Assembly: GCA_013813345.1 (NCBI GenBank)
Contig: JACCRW010000093.1
Coordinates: 1-5,918, forward strand
Length of the DNA stretch: 5,918 nt
DNA from: Actinomycetota bacterium
Lineage (GTDB): Bacteria > Actinomycetota > Thermoleophilia > Gaiellales > Gaiellaceae
Direction of reading: 5' to 3'
Positions 5,654 to 5,918 of this stretch are shown here, piece after piece. Below the pieces are notes generated by a model. That model ran no database searches and had not been told where the DNA came from. It saw only the letters and a program-made list of their open reading frames with translations. A program made the position numbers and the translations under genes. Numbering within the stretch: the stretch's first letter is position 1; the number at the start of each line of letters is the position of its first letter.

Positions 5654-5659
5654 AGTGTA
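5654..5659 (-). promoter_or_regulatory. Candidate -10 box for tRNA-Arg
   Basis: TACACT on the minus strand (four of six matches to TATAAT) lies 10 bp upstream of the mature tRNA 5' end. This would give a leader of only a few bases. No -35 match is seen at 16-18 bp. Weak. Confidence 0.2.
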
Positions 5660-5731
5660 GCGGCGGGGCCTGGCAGAGCTCGCCCGCTGCAGCGCGAAAC
5701 CGGATGACGACGCGGCGTTAGGCTGAGGCCC

Positions 5732-5918
5732 GTGGAGCTCGCGGCAGAGATCGTGATTCTGCGGCTGGCCGAGACCTTCGTGATCTCGCGCGAGTCGCGC
5801 GACGAGGAGAAGGTTCTCCACGTCGAGCTGGCACATGAGCGCGTCGTCGGCCACGGCGAGGGCGCGGCTATCGACCGCTACGAGGAGACGGCGGGATCGG
5901 CGCTCGCCTTCGTGGAGG
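5732..5918 (+). CDS. Dipeptide epimerase-like protein (enolase superfamily), N-terminal part, cut by window edge
   Basis: The first 62 residues of a protein that resembles the N-terminal capping domain of L-Ala-D/L-Glu (dipeptide) epimerases and other muconate-lactonizing/mandelate-racemase-type enzymes. The pattern is a short beta strand with LRLAETFVISRES, a second strand VLHVEL, then GHGEGAAIDRYEET. This corresponds to the family's PF-I-S...V-V-L...G-GE-A-P--RY-GE layout. The catalytic Lys and metal-binding Asp/Glu residues lie beyond the window, so the substrate cannot be assigned; epimerisation of murein-type dipeptides is the usual role of the closest families. GTG 5732 is the first possible start after an in-frame TGA at 5705-5707. 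A GAGG (5725-5728) lies only three bases before it. The gene diverges from tRNA-Arg across 88 bp. Confidence 0.75.
   Translation, partial: MELAAEIVILRLAETFVISRESRDEEKVLHVELAHERVVGHGEGAAIDRYEETAGSALAFVE

Overview
The window looks like chromosomal or metagenomic DNA from a high-G+C actinobacterium. Class Thermoleophilia (Gaiellales/Solirubrobacterales) is my best guess. The reasons are the strong G/C bias at third codon positions, GTG starts on several genes, weak Shine-Dalgarno sites on most genes, and the style of the integrase, MFS and cupin proteins. The lineage is inference; no marker gene is present.

Layout from left to right. (1) 1-309: the 3' end of a tyrosine recombinase gene on +, cut by the window edge. 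Its last codons carry two 11-bp direct repeats. (2) 306-1286: a corA-type Mg2+/Co2+ channel gene on -. Its stop codon overlaps the integrase stop in a shared CTAG. (3) 1287-1523: a gap holding a 171-bp segment bounded by perfect 19-bp inverted repeats, MITE-like and lying between corA and the next gene. (4) 1524-2825 (-) and 2914-4626 (+): two divergent major facilitator (MFS) transporters. The second carries a C-terminal cyclic-nucleotide-binding domain. (5) 4567-5643: a region bracketed by tRNA sequence. A complete tRNA-Arg(CCG) gene (5571-5643, -) has its own intrinsic terminator. A second copy of its anticodon-arm/T-arm part (33 identical bases) lies about 1 kb away in the same orientation, inside the 3' end of the MFS-CNB gene. 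Between the two copies is one small gene for a secreted or membrane-anchored cupin protein, with visibly lower G+C than its neighbours, plus a strong hairpin and short repeats. (6) 5732-5918: the start of a dipeptide-epimerase-like (enolase superfamily) gene on +, cut by the right edge.

The genes do not form one pathway. CorA handles divalent cations, the two MFS proteins are probably exporters with unknown substrates, and the epimerase would act on cell-wall-type dipeptides. The theme of the window is recombination at the edges of core genes: an integrase tail pressed against corA, a small inverted-repeat element, and a tRNA-bracketed segment with one cargo gene. The tRNA copy has also supplied the last residues of the MFS-CNB protein. 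I see no clear new defence or metabolic system. The tRNA-bracketed cupin segment and the inverted-repeat element are the parts most worth following up.
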